Origin: Desulfobulbaceae bacterium
GTDB lineage: Bacteria > Desulfobacterota > Desulfobulbia > Desulfobulbales > SURF-16
NCBI GenBank assembly: GCA_027859235.1
Contig: JAQIBE010000211.1
Coordinates: forward strand, 1 to 39,596
Reading direction: 5' to 3'
DNA length: 39,596 nucleotides
Shown piece by piece: positions 29,349 to 38,800 of this stretch. Under the pieces are notes generated by a model. The model was not told the DNA's origin, searched no databases, and saw only the letters and a list, made by a program, of their open reading frames with translations. Every line of letters starts with the position of its first letter. Position 1 is the stretch's first letter. The position numbers and the translations under genes were made by a program.

Positions 29349-29501
29349 TCCGGTGTGCTTGAGGTTCAGGGGGATTTCCCTCTTTTATAATTGTTTGACA
29401 AATTTGAAAAGGCTGATAGCTTTTATTCTGTAAGCTGCAAGGCAGGAGTGTTCGCGCCCGTCAGTCTAAACAGCAAATCATCCTATGAAAGGAACGTGCA
29501 T

Positions 29502-30758
29502 ATGTCCATTCAAGAAACCATAAAGAAAATAGCTGTGGACGCCAAAATCGCTGCCCGTTCCATGGCAGCTTTATCCACGGCAAAGAAGAATAGGGTGCTT
29601 GAGTCCATGGCCTCTGGCCTTCTCGCGCAGACAGCTTTTATTCAAGCAGAAAACCAGAAGGATCTTGTGGCAGGTAAGGCAAAAGGTTTGTCCGCTGCCA
29701 TGCTTGATCGCCTTGAGCTCTCCGATAAGGTTATGGGGGCCATGATCGATGGCTTGCGCCAGGTGATTGCCCTGCCTGATCCTGTCGGCGAGATTAGCGA
29801 TATGAGCCGCCGCCCTTCCGGGATCACGGTTGGTCGTATGCGTATCCCCCTTGGTGTTATTGGTATGATTTATGAATCACGGCCAAATGTCACGGTGGAT
29901 GCGGCTTCGCTCTGTTTGAAGGCGGGGAACGCTATTGTCCTGCGGGGCGGTTCAGAGGCCATTCACTCGAATCTGGCCCTGGCTCAGGTGTTGCAGGATG
30001 CGCTGCGTAGTGAAGATGTTGATCCTGCCGTGATTCAGGTTATTCCCACCACTGATCGTGATGCCGTGACCTGCATGCTGCAGATGGAAGAGCAGATTGA
30101 TCTCATTATTCCCCGGGGCGGTGAAGGTCTTATTCGTTTTGTATCTGAGAATTCCCGTATTCCCGTGCTCAAACATTATAAGGGCGTGTGTCATGTCTTT
30201 ATTGATGAATCCGCCAAGATTGAGATGGGGGTCAATATCGTTAATAACGGCAAGGTGCAGCGTCCTGGTGTCTGCAATGCCCTTGAGACCTTACTGGTGC
30301 ATGAAAAGATTGCCGGAACCTTCCTCCCCGCTGTGGCTGAAAATCTGCTTGCGGCAGGGGTTGAGATTCGCGGCTGTAAGAAGACCTGTTCCATTATAAG
30401 GAAGGCGGTTCCTGCCACTGAGGCCGATTGGCCTATGGAGTTTCTCGAGCTGATTCTGGCGGTGAAGGTTGTCAGTTCTCTTGATGAGGCCATGGATCAC
30501 ATTGTGGCCTATGGCTCTCAGCACACCGAAGTCATTGTTACTGAAAATTACACCAATAGTCAGCGCTTCATCCGTGAGGTTGATGCCTCTGCCGTGATGA
30601 TTAATGCCTCTACCCGTTTCGCCGACGGCGGCGAGTTCGGGCTCGGCAGTGAGATTGGTATTTCCACCACCAAGCTTCATGCCTATGGTCCCATGGGCTT
30701 AAAGGAACTGACCACCAAGAAGTTCATCGTTTACGGTGATGGTCAGGTTCGGGTCTAG
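29502..30758 (+). CDS. proA: Gamma-glutamyl phosphate reductase
   Basis: VTVDAASLCLKAGNAIVLRGGSEA, HYKGVCHVFIDESA, STRFADGGEFGLGSEIGISTTKLHAYGPMGL; ATG after a ggaac region. Confidence 0.97.
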   Translation: MSIQETIKKIAVDAKIAARSMAALSTAKKNRVLESMASGLLAQTAFIQAENQKDLVAGKAKGLSAAMLDRLELSDKVMGAMIDGLRQVIALPDPVGEISDMSRRPSGITVGRMRIPLGVIGMIYESRPNVTVDAASLCLKAGNAIVLRGGSEAIHSNLALAQVLQDALRSEDVDPAVIQVIPTTDRDAVTCMLQMEEQIDLIIPRGGEGLIRFVSENSRIPVLKHYKGVCHVFIDESAKIEMGVNIVNNGKVQRPGVCNALETLLVHEKIAGTFLPAVAENLLAAGVEIRGCKKTCSIIRKAVPATEADWPMEFLELILAVKVVSSLDEAMDHIVAYGSQHTEVIVTENYTNSQRFIREVDASAVMINASTRFADGGEFGLGSEIGISTTKLHAYGPMGLKELTTKKFIVYGDGQVRV

Positions 30759-30819
30759 GGTATTGCGGTGACAGATCAGCTTTGCAATCACTTCATTATA
30801 AGCCTGTTGCCGGATTGAT

Positions 30820-31434
30820 ATGGCAACTACTCTTGTGAAGAAAGGTATCCTGGGCGGGACGTTCAATCCCGTTCATATTGGCCATCTCCATCTGGCTCAA
30901 GTGGCGTTACACGTCCTTGAGCTGGATCAGATTCTGTTTATTCCCTCCTCTTCACCACCCCATAAGTCAGATGCAGGTCTTTGCCCGTTTCAGCATAGGC
31001 TCGCCATGCTTGAGATCGCGGTGGCCCCCTATCCTGCGTTCTCTGTCTCGCCCCTTGAATCTTTACGGGGTGGTTTTTCCTATTCCATTGATACGTTGCG
31101 TCAGTTACATGCCGAGTCCCAGGGAAAAGAGCAGCTCTTCTTTTTGATGGGGTTTGATGTCTTTGTGGAAATGGGGTCGTGGAAGGATTATGCGCAACTC
31201 CCAGAATATGCTACCCTTGCCGTGTGTCAGCGAGAGGGAAATGATATTGCAGCGGTGGCTGAGCAATTATTCGGGGATGAGGCGTCACGTATTCAAGCCT
31301 TTGATGTCCCTGAAAAGCGGGTTTCCTCTTCTGTTGTGCGTAAGGTCTTGGAGGAAGGTCGCGGAGGGGGGCGGTCACTCCTGCCCCCGGGGGTTTGGGA
31401 ATATATAGAGGAGCATGGTCTGTTTAGGGATTAA
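30820..31434 (+). CDS. nadD: Nicotinate-nucleotide adenylyltransferase
   Basis: GILGGTFNPVHIGHLHLAQ, SSSVVRKVLEEG (ISSTxIR-like). Confidence 0.95.
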   Translation: MATTLVKKGILGGTFNPVHIGHLHLAQVALHVLELDQILFIPSSSPPHKSDAGLCPFQHRLAMLEIAVAPYPAFSVSPLESLRGGFSYSIDTLRQLHAESQGKEQLFFLMGFDVFVEMGSWKDYAQLPEYATLAVCQREGNDIAAVAEQLFGDEASRIQAFDVPEKRVSSSVVRKVLEEGRGGGRSLLPPGVWEYIEEHGLFRD

Positions 31435-31478
31435 GACAACACCCAGAAATGTTTTGTGCGAAGCGGGTGGTCGGGGTG

Positions 31479-31609
31479 CCTAGGGGCCGTTAAGAATGTT
31501 GATCAGGTAAGCGTAGACTCCAGGTAAGCGCAGACTCCGTTGTAGCAATTTCCTTATACCCCCTCAGGCAGCTATGGACATCTCCGTGGGCATGTTAATT
31601 TGTTACAAC
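31479..31609 (+). repeat. Dispersed intergenic repeat, copy A
   Basis: taggggccgttaagaatgttgatcaggtaagcg...cagactccgttgtagcaa...gcagctatggacatctcc...catgttaatttgttacaac; matches the reverse complement of 38801-38912. Confidence 0.9.
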
Positions 31610-31612
31610 TGC

Positions 31613-32353
31613 TTAACACCCCATGGTGTCGCTGGTGACAATGGCGTAGGCCGAGTGCTTATGGATGGATTCGAACGATTCTACGCCAACGGAAAACCAG
31701 GTGATGCTGGGGTGTGCGCTGGCTAACCCGGCAACCTTACGCACCGCATCTTCAACAAACATGGGGTTTTCGTAGGCCTTTTCAGTGACGTATTTTTCAT
31801 CGGGTCGTTTCAGCAGTGAAAAGACTTCGCAGGAGGCCCCTGACTCAACCATGCTGATCAGATCCTCAAGCCAGATAAAATCGGAAAATTTCACATCCAG
31901 GCGTATCTCTGCCCGTTGATTATGGGCGCCATACTTGCTGATTTCCTTGGAGCAGGGGCATAATGTGGTGGTGGGGACCCACATGGACATGATGAGGTCA
32001 TCGTCATTTTCAGAGGTTCCGGTGAAGGAGCAGGTGTACTCCATGAGGCCGGCGGTCTTGGTGACGGGTGCCTTTTTTTCAATAAAATAGGGAAAGGTCA
32101 TGGTGAGTTTTGCCGAATCCGCCATGAGCTCGGTTTTCAGCTCCTTGAGCAGGGCTGGAAATGCCGGGGGGGAGATGTCATCTCCATATTTGCCCAGCAA
32201 CCCCAGCAGGGTGGATACACAATCTTCGCAAAATTGTTTTGGCGTATTAACCTGGAGGGTAATGAGGGCCACCGTGTCCTGACGTGTCCCCCCCTTCTCC
32301 CTGATTTTCACAGGGAACCGGATGTCTTTTATTCCCACATTTTTTAGATCCAT
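31613..32353 (-). CDS. folE2: GTP cyclohydrolase IB (FolE2)
   Basis: GIKDIRFPVKI, TTLCPCSKEISKYGAHNQR, NPMFVEDAVRKVA. Confidence 0.95.
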   Translation of the reverse strand: MDLKNVGIKDIRFPVKIREKGGTRQDTVALITLQVNTPKQFCEDCVSTLLGLLGKYGDDISPPAFPALLKELKTELMADSAKLTMTFPYFIEKKAPVTKTAGLMEYTCSFTGTSENDDDLIMSMWVPTTTLCPCSKEISKYGAHNQRAEIRLDVKFSDFIWLEDLISMVESGASCEVFSLLKRPDEKYVTEKAYENPMFVEDAVRKVAGLASAHPSITWFSVGVESFESIHKHSAYAIVTSDTMGC

Positions 32354-32530
32354 AGTGGGGTCTTTTTACACGTTTTCTGCCGTTGGCGCGACTCTTTTAT
32401 GAACTTGCCGGATTACAGGGCTTGCGGGTTGCATAGATTAAATAATAGTGATGAAAAAGCGGGTTTGAGAAGGGCTGTTATTTATGGTAGAGTGTGTAGC
32501 TCTATAGATGATTTAAGTTAAGGGACAATA

Positions 32531-32929
32531 ATGAGTGTTCACTATGCGGATGGGGAACAGGTTCGCGTTGACAAATGGCTCTGGGCGGCTCGTTTCTTTA
32601 AGACACGCTCGCTGGCTGCCAAAGCGGTTTCGGGCGGTAAGGTTCATTTGAATCATGGGCGGGTGAAAGCGGCAAAGGGCGTAAGAGTTGGCGATTGTCT
32701 AACCATTACCCGCCAGCATATTGAGTGGGTGATTGATGTGGTGGCCCTAGCGGAAAAACGGGGACCGGCAGCCTTTGCCCAGACCCTCTACGTGGAGCGA
32801 CCTGAATCCCTTGCCCATCGGGAACAAACCCGGGAGAGCAGGAAATTTGCCCATGCAGGTCATGTGCAGCCCCCTCAGCGTCCATCCAAGAGAGATCGGC
32901 GGCTTATTCGGGAATTTACGAGAAAATAA
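32531..32929 (+). CDS. hslR: S4-domain ribosome-associated heat shock protein Hsp15-like
   Basis: VRVDKWLWAARFFKTRSLAAKAVSGGKVHLNHGRVKAAKGVRVGD. Confidence 0.9.
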   Translation: MSVHYADGEQVRVDKWLWAARFFKTRSLAAKAVSGGKVHLNHGRVKAAKGVRVGDCLTITRQHIEWVIDVVALAEKRGPAAFAQTLYVERPESLAHREQTRESRKFAHAGHVQPPQRPSKRDRRLIREFTRK

Positions 32930-32952
32930 CTATAATAAAATAAGGATGAATC

Positions 32953-33567
32953 ATGAAGAAAGCAGAAAGGGCATTAATCAGCCTCACCGATAAATCTGGC
33001 ATTGAAGGGTTTGCCCGTGAGCTTGAAGCATTGGGTATTGAGATATTGTCCACTGGTGGAACCGCAGCAAAAATGCGTGCTGAGGGCATTGCGGTGAAAG
33101 ATGTCTCTGAATTCACTGGTTTTCCTGAGATGCTCGACGGCCGTGTCAAGACCCTGCACCCAAAGGTGCATGGCGGTATTCTGGCTCAGAAGACCAATGC
33201 GGATCATGTGGCGCAGATGCAGGAGCATGGTCTGCAGGCAATCGATATTGTAGCGGTTAATCTCTATGCCTTTGAGAAGACGGTTGCTGATCCTGCCTGT
33301 ACACTGGCCAATGCCATTGAAAATATTGATATTGGCGGGCCCACCATGCTGCGCGCCGCTGCCAAGAATTATCAGGATGTGACCGTTATCGTTGATCCTG
33401 CGGATTACCCCATTGTGGTGAGTGAACTTAAGGCAACCGGTAATACAACCCTGAAGACCCGTTTCAAGTTGGCCCGCAAGGTGTTTGCCCTGACCTCCGC
33501 CTATGATACCGCCATTATCCAGTGGCTTGATCAGGTTGATGCAGATAAACATCCGGAGTTGGTGTAG
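32953..33567 (+). CDS. purH: Stand-alone IMP cyclohydrolase (PurH N-terminal MGS-like domain only)
   Basis: [71 protein letters not shown]; ends before any AICAR transformylase domain. Confidence 0.92.
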   Translation: MKKAERALISLTDKSGIEGFARELEALGIEILSTGGTAAKMRAEGIAVKDVSEFTGFPEMLDGRVKTLHPKVHGGILAQKTNADHVAQMQEHGLQAIDIVAVNLYAFEKTVADPACTLANAIENIDIGGPTMLRAAAKNYQDVTVIVDPADYPIVVSELKATGNTTLKTRFKLARKVFALTSAYDTAIIQWLDQVDADKHPELV

Positions 33568-33662
33568 CCAGCCGAGAACTGTGAGGGGAAGGGCATCATG
33601 AATTTCTTCCATGCCGAACCTCTTACATCTCATCCCTCACCCTTAGTAACGAGGCATAACCC

Positions 33663-34250
33663 ATGAAAATGGCTGTTTTACTTTCAGGCAGTGGCCGCAC
33701 CTTGGATAACTTCCATGAGCGTATTGCTGCAGGCACCATGCAGGGGTCCATTGAAGTTGTTATCTCCAATGTTGAAGGGGCGCTTGGTCTTACAAAGGCT
33801 GAGAAGTACGGCTACCCCGCCTTTTATTGTCCCACAAATGCTGAGATCAATGATTTGCTGGCAAAGTATGATGTGGATTTGATTCTCCTTGCCGGGTATC
33901 TCAAGCTGTACACGCCGCCTGCAACCTTGAAAAAGGCAGTCCTGAACATTCACCCCTCCCTCATCCCGGCGTTCTGCGGGGCCGGCTTTTATGGCATGCA
34001 TGTGCATCGGGCGGTGAAAAGACGTGGGGTAACCGTCACGGGTTGTACCGTGCATTTTGCCAATGAGGTGTACGACGAGGGGCCAATTGTAGTCCAGACT
34101 CCCGTGTCTGTCGCTGATGACGATACCCCCCAGATGATTGCTGATAAGGTTTTTGCTGAGGAATGCAACGCCTTTCCCGAGGCCATTAACCGCGTGCATG
34201 ACCTTGGTATTGATTATTTCTGGGATCGGACCATGGGAGGGGATGAGTAA
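33663..34250 (+). CDS. purN: Phosphoribosylglycinamide formyltransferase
   Basis: MAVLLSGSGRTLDNF, DLILLAGYLKL, LNIHPSLIPAF, GCTVHFANEVYDEGPIV. Confidence 0.93.
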   Translation: MKMAVLLSGSGRTLDNFHERIAAGTMQGSIEVVISNVEGALGLTKAEKYGYPAFYCPTNAEINDLLAKYDVDLILLAGYLKLYTPPATLKKAVLNIHPSLIPAFCGAGFYGMHVHRAVKRRGVTVTGCTVHFANEVYDEGPIVVQTPVSVADDDTPQMIADKVFAEECNAFPEAINRVHDLGIDYFWDRTMGGDE

Positions 34251-34795
34251 TGGCAACAACCCGCACCATTCTTATGAATGCCGTAGATATTGACCGTTCC
34301 TTGCATCGTATTGCCCTGCAGATTATGGAGATGAACCGCGGGGTGGATAAGCTTGCCCTGGTGGGTATCCACACCGGTGGTGTGTTTCTCGCTGATCGTC
34401 TGCAGACCATTATTCGGCAGCAGGAACAACGTGAGGTTCCGGTGGGTTCCCTTGATATTACCCTCTATCGTGATGACTGGACGCAGATTGCCCAGCTCCC
34501 CATTGTTAAGACCACAGATATTCCCTTTGCAGTTGAGGGGTGGACTATTATTCTGATTGATGATGTACTGTATTCAGGACGGACGATTCGCGCGGCCCTG
34601 GACGCTATCATGGATATTGGTCGCCCGCGCTCTATTGAGCTGGGTGTTCTCATTAATCGTAAATGCGGCCGTGAACTGCCTATCCAGGCGAATTACGGCG
34701 GTATGGATGTCATGGAATCCCGGAATGAGCATGTTCATGTCTTGCTCAAAGAGAAATTTGGTTGTGATGAGGTTATTCTCGAATCCCATGACTGA
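34250..34795 (+). CDS. pyrR: Bifunctional pyr operon regulator/uracil phosphoribosyltransferase
   Basis: LVGIHTGGVFLADRL, PRPP loop ILIDDVLYSGRTIRAALDAI. Confidence 0.95.
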   Translation: MATTRTILMNAVDIDRSLHRIALQIMEMNRGVDKLALVGIHTGGVFLADRLQTIIRQQEQREVPVGSLDITLYRDDWTQIAQLPIVKTTDIPFAVEGWTIILIDDVLYSGRTIRAALDAIMDIGRPRSIELGVLINRKCGRELPIQANYGGMDVMESRNEHVHVLLKEKFGCDEVILESHD

Positions 34796-34905
34796 CCATA
34801 ACGTAGCTTGCTGGAAAAATTGTACTGGTGGGTCTCTTTATTAAAAGAAGAGACAGCTTCCCATCATGATGCTGCATGAACCATTTTTTAATGGAGAAGG
34901 CTAAT

Positions 34906-36243
34906 ATGGCAGGAAGTACAAAGGAGCATTTACTTACGAGGATTACCGCAAAGGGGGGAGATTATGCCCACCATCATTTCACCCAGGCCCAGGATGGGAT
35001 TTTAAAGACCTTTTTTGATCTGGTTCATGAGTATGACACCCTTGAGGATTATTACACGATTTGTGTGCTGACCTTAAAGCAATCCATGGATGTGGAGTGT
35101 CGGTTGTATCTCAATGATCAGCATGGTGATTTGAAACTGGTGCGGGCCAGTGATCTTGACGAGTCCTTTCCGGTAACTGCCCCAAGTCATATCCAGGTCC
35201 AGCATGAGACCATTGATCTTGATGGTTCTTTGTTCTTTCCCGTATATATGGGGCCATTGCGCACCAACGAACAGGTACCGGTGGGTATTCTCCAGGTTAC
35301 CCCTGGCCAGCCCCTCTCTGAACAAGAGCAGTTTTTTATATCCATTTATGCAAACCGCATCGGCATAACGTTAAATGATAAGGTGTCTGCCTGTCAGAAT
35401 ATACAGCATATTAAGTTTGTCCAGGGTCTGGTGACAGATATTGAGCATAATGTCATCATTCCTAATATGTATTTCAGACATCTCTTCAAGAAGTTGCGGC
35501 ACAACATTGATGTAATGGGTGAGTTGAAAGATGCCATTCTCTCTCAGCAGGAGGACCTGGGCGTTGCGGATAATAAGTCGTGCAGGGAGATCGTTGCAAA
35601 GGTTGCCGCATTGCATGACTCCTTTCTGAGCCATCACAATGAGCTGGAGAAACATCATGCCAGCAGTTCCTTGTTCATTGAATCATTGTTTCGGAAGGAT
35701 CATTTTGACCGGGGTGAATTGGTTCTGCGGCCGAAAAAATGTTTTGTCGAGCAGGAGATTATTGATCCCCAGCTTGAGCATTTTGCCAACCGTTTCAAAC
35801 ATCATAATATTGTGGTGCGGCGTCCTGCAGATATGCGTGATGAAGAGATTGCCCTGAACGTTGACATTGGACTGCTGGCGCAGGTGTATGCGAATCTCTT
35901 TTCCAACGCCTTGAAATATGCCAGTGTCAGCGAAGGTAGTGTGGATAATGTTAAGCTTGTGGCCTATGGCCGGGAGTATGTCAGCGATTGTTTTGGTGAA
36001 GGTCGCGGGGGGGTAAAGTTTAATGTCTTTTCAACGGGACCCCACCTCTCTCCTGCTGAGGCGCAATTTGTTTTTGATGAAGGTTTTCGTTGTGATAATG
36101 CCGGGTTTCAGTCCGGCAAAGGTCATGGTCTGGCGTTTACTCGCCAGGTGGTTGAAATCCATGGAGGCCGTGTGAGTTATGAACCGGTGGCAGGCGGCAA
36201 TAATTTCTGCTTTTACCTCCCCCTGGCGGTTGATGAAACGTGA
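34906..36243 (+). CDS. Soluble GAF-like sensor histidine kinase, atypical H-box
   Basis: GAF-like N-terminus, DIEHNVIIPNMYFRHLFKKL, N-box VYANLFSNALKYA, G2 GKGHGLAFTRQVVEIHGG; start at ATG after ggagaagg. Confidence 0.75.
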   Translation: MAGSTKEHLLTRITAKGGDYAHHHFTQAQDGILKTFFDLVHEYDTLEDYYTICVLTLKQSMDVECRLYLNDQHGDLKLVRASDLDESFPVTAPSHIQVQHETIDLDGSLFFPVYMGPLRTNEQVPVGILQVTPGQPLSEQEQFFISIYANRIGITLNDKVSACQNIQHIKFVQGLVTDIEHNVIIPNMYFRHLFKKLRHNIDVMGELKDAILSQQEDLGVADNKSCREIVAKVAALHDSFLSHHNELEKHHASSSLFIESLFRKDHFDRGELVLRPKKCFVEQEIIDPQLEHFANRFKHHNIVVRRPADMRDEEIALNVDIGLLAQVYANLFSNALKYASVSEGSVDNVKLVAYGREYVSDCFGEGRGGVKFNVFSTGPHLSPAEAQFVFDEGFRCDNAGFQSGKGHGLAFTRQVVEIHGGRVSYEPVAGGNNFCFYLPLAVDET

Positions 36244-36274
36244 TGCACTGTTGGGTAGGATTGAAGAGTTGCAG

Positions 36275-36312
36275 CCCCTTTAAATTCGCAATGTTTTTAA
36301 GGGGTTTTTTTT
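36275..36312 (+). terminator. Intrinsic terminator
   Basis: cccctttaaattcgcaatgtttttaaggggtttttttt. Confidence 0.85.
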
Positions 36313-36437
36313 ATGGTCGTTCCGTATGCTGCATGCGGTTTGGAGAAGTTTGAAACACTGCCCTGATCTTGTCGAGTTGTGAAAGACGTCTTTGGGTAGA
36401 AATTATAAAATATGAAAAATAAAATTGTTGTTAATTT

Positions 36438-38612
36438 ATGAAACTTGCACAAGATATTCTCCCTGAACTCCTTGCCCCTGCCGGCTCCATTGAAGTTTTT
36501 GAGGCGGCTGTGGATGCCGGTGCCGATGCCATTTACATTGGTGCACCAAATTTTAATGCGCGAAATCTCGCCCACCATTTTTCGGTGGCTGAGGTGGCCT
36601 CCATGATTGATTTCGGCCATGCCAACGGGGTCAAGGTGTATCTTGCCGCCAATAGTCTGGTGCGTCAGGATGAGCTGGCTGAAGTCTGTGATATGCTTGC
36701 CATGTGTGATGCCCTTAAGCCGGATGCGCTCATTGTTCAGGATCTGGGTCTGTATCAGATTGGTCGCGAACATTTCCCAGACTTGGAATTTCACGCCTCA
36801 ACCCTCATGCTGGCCCATAACCATTACGGGGTCAGGCAGCTGGCCAAGATGGGGTTCCCCCGCGTGGTGCTGGCGCGGGAGCTGACCTTGCCTGAGATTC
36901 GCCGTGCCTGCCGGGAAGAGGCGGAGATCGAGGTGTTTGTCCATGGTGCCCTATGTTTTGCCTATTCCGGGCTATGTCTGTTCTCCAGCTACCTCGGTGG
37001 CCGTTCGGGGTTACGCGGACGCTGCGTCCAGCCCTGCCGTCGTCTGTACAGTCATGAGGATGTCCCGGGATCCTCCCGGAGCCGCAAAGAAAAGGGGTAT
37101 GATTTTTCCATGAATGACCTCTCCGGTATTGAAATGGTGCCGGATCTTGTGGATGCCGGTGTAGCCTCCCTGAAGATTGAAGGACGCATGCGTTCCATCC
37201 ATTATGTGGCGTCAGTGGTGAAGGCCTACCGCTTGGCCCTGGATAATCTGGATGATTTTGCAGCGGTCCTGCCCGAATGTAAAGCTCTCATTGCTCAGTC
37301 CATGGGGCGGACGCCAACAGGAGGGTATTTTGCTGGTGCAAACCCTGAGGATGCCTTGGCGCCTCAGCAATCCGGTAATATCGGCACCCTGCTGGGTCGA
37401 GTGGGTAAGCATGATGGTGGCTGGGCCGAGGTTAAACTGAAAGATGATGTGGAGGTGGGCGATCGTCTCCGGGTGCATCAGGAACGCTCGGGGGAACGTG
37501 TTTCCCTCACCTTGAAAAAGATGAAGGATCGTAACGGGTTGGTTGCCAAGGGTCTGAAGGGGTGGAAGGTTACCCTTGACTTTGGAGATCGTGAGCTGAA
37601 CCCCGGTGATGTTGTTTATAAGGTGGATGTGAAGGGACGCCGGGTTAAGGCTAAGTTTATTCGACCCGCTGATTTTGAATATGTGGAGGATACCCTGCGC
37701 GAGGATAACCGTTCGACATTGATCTATAAGCAGCTTGGTTTGAAGACGATCCCCCGTCGTTCCAAGAAGAAAAAGAAGGGGAGGGGTGGCGATGATGCTT
37801 ATGTCCCCCCTATTTGGCTGCGCAGTGATAATTGGCAGGTGGTGAATCTTGCCCGGGAAATCAGACCTGAAAAGGTGGCGCTGGCCCTTGATCGGGAGAC
37901 CCTCTCCCATGTGTTCAGGGAGAAAAAGGGGGTAAGGAGTATGACGCGAGTTCTGGTGTGGAGTCTGCCTCCGGTTATTCTGGAGGATGATCTTGATTTC
38001 TACACCAAGGCGTTGCAGGCTCTCATTGAACTGGGGTTTTACCAGTTTCAGATTGGTCATCTTTCCCAGATCGTCATGCTCCGTGAGATTCACAAGGGGA
38101 TAAAATTACCACGGCAGAAGAGACTGGTTCTGTTCGGCGGTTATACCTTAAATATTCTCAACAGTATGGCCCTGGTTGCCCTGCAGAAAAATGGGGTAAT
38201 GCAGACCGCCGTATCCATAGAAACAGATCTTGATAATCTGAAACTCCTGGCCCATAATCGCGGGACCAGCCGCATTGGTATGGAGGTTTACGGTCATCCG
38301 CCCTTATTCACCAGCCGTCTGCAATCTTCCCATTTGCAGCCCGGCAAGGTGCTGACCAGTCCCCGTGGCGAGGATCTGGTTCTTGCTGTAAGGGGCGGGC
38401 AGACCGTGGCCTATTCCCCTGACCCTTTTTCCCTGTTTGGCCAGATTCATGAGCTGAGCAAGATGGGGATTGATTTTATGGGAGTGGATATTTCCGGCGA
38501 GAAGTTAAAACGGCGGGATCTCCTGGCCCTGGTTGGGAAAGTGCAGAAGTCGAGCAAAGGCAAGCGCCGCGCAGATGAGAACTCGTTTAATTTCAGGCTG
38601 GGATTGAAGTAG
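36438..38612 (+). CDS. Peptidase U32 family protein (collagenase-like/YhbU-RlhA type)
   Basis: ELLAPAGSIEVFEAAVDAGADAIYIG, VFVHGALCFAYSGLCLFSSYLGGRSGLRGRCVQPCRR, LKIEGRMRSIHYVASVVKAYR. Confidence 0.94.
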   Translation: MKLAQDILPELLAPAGSIEVFEAAVDAGADAIYIGAPNFNARNLAHHFSVAEVASMIDFGHANGVKVYLAANSLVRQDELAEVCDMLAMCDALKPDALIVQDLGLYQIGREHFPDLEFHASTLMLAHNHYGVRQLAKMGFPRVVLARELTLPEIRRACREEAEIEVFVHGALCFAYSGLCLFSSYLGGRSGLRGRCVQPCRRLYSHEDVPGSSRSRKEKGYDFSMNDLSGIEMVPDLVDAGVASLKIEGRMRSIHYVASVVKAYRLALDNLDDFAAVLPECKALIAQSMGRTPTGGYFAGANPEDALAPQQSGNIGTLLGRVGKHDGGWAEVKLKDDVEVGDRLRVHQERSGERVSLTLKKMKDRNGLVAKGLKGWKVTLDFGDRELNPGDVVYKVDVKGRRVKAKFIRPADFEYVEDTLREDNRSTLIYKQLGLKTIPRRSKKKKKGRGGDDAYVPPIWLRSDNWQVVNLAREIRPEKVALALDRETLSHVFREKKGVRSMTRVLVWSLPPVILEDDLDFYTKALQALIELGFYQFQIGHLSQIVMLREIHKGIKLPRQKRLVLFGGYTLNILNSMALVALQKNGVMQTAVSIETDLDNLKLLAHNRGTSRIGMEVYGHPPLFTSRLQSSHLQPGKVLTSPRGEDLVLAVRGGQTVAYSPDPFSLFGQIHELSKMGIDFMGVDISGEKLKRRDLLALVGKVQKSSKGKRRADENSFNFRLGLK

Positions 38613-38700
38613 GGGGATGGGATGGCTCCCTTCTTGCCGTCTGTATTGTTTTTCCCCAATGACTGGTACCGCTGTCTTGTTGAATGGAACCCCTTGTAAC

Positions 38701-38798
38701 GTTTACGGTTTACGGTTGCCAGTTTACGGTTCAAGGTAAAATGCATCAGATAACGTCAACATCCACGAACTGTAAACGGTAAACTGGCAACTGGTAAG
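38701..38798. repeat. Inverted pair of heptad-periodic GTTTACG/GTTGCCA repeats
   Basis: Left arm GTTTACG GTTTACG GTTGCCA GTTTACG GTTCAAG (38701-38735); right arm reverse complement GTTGCCA GTTTACC GTTTACA GTTCGTG (38764-38791); 13-bp perfect inverted match gttgccagtttac / gtaaactggcaac. Confidence 0.85.
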
Positions 38799-38800
38799 CA

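Noticed and set aside
29395-29430. Sigma70 promoter upstream of proA
   Set aside because: TTGACA is perfect, but no good -10 lies at 16-18 bp spacing, so I did not call it.
29391-29501. N-terminal extension of proA
   Set aside because: The ATG at 29502 is followed by the canonical ProA start; the extension covers a promoter-like region with TTGACA at 29395.
38701-38798. CRISPR array
   Set aside because: Repeats are 7-mers without unique spacers of regular length, arranged as an inverted pair, and no cas genes are present.
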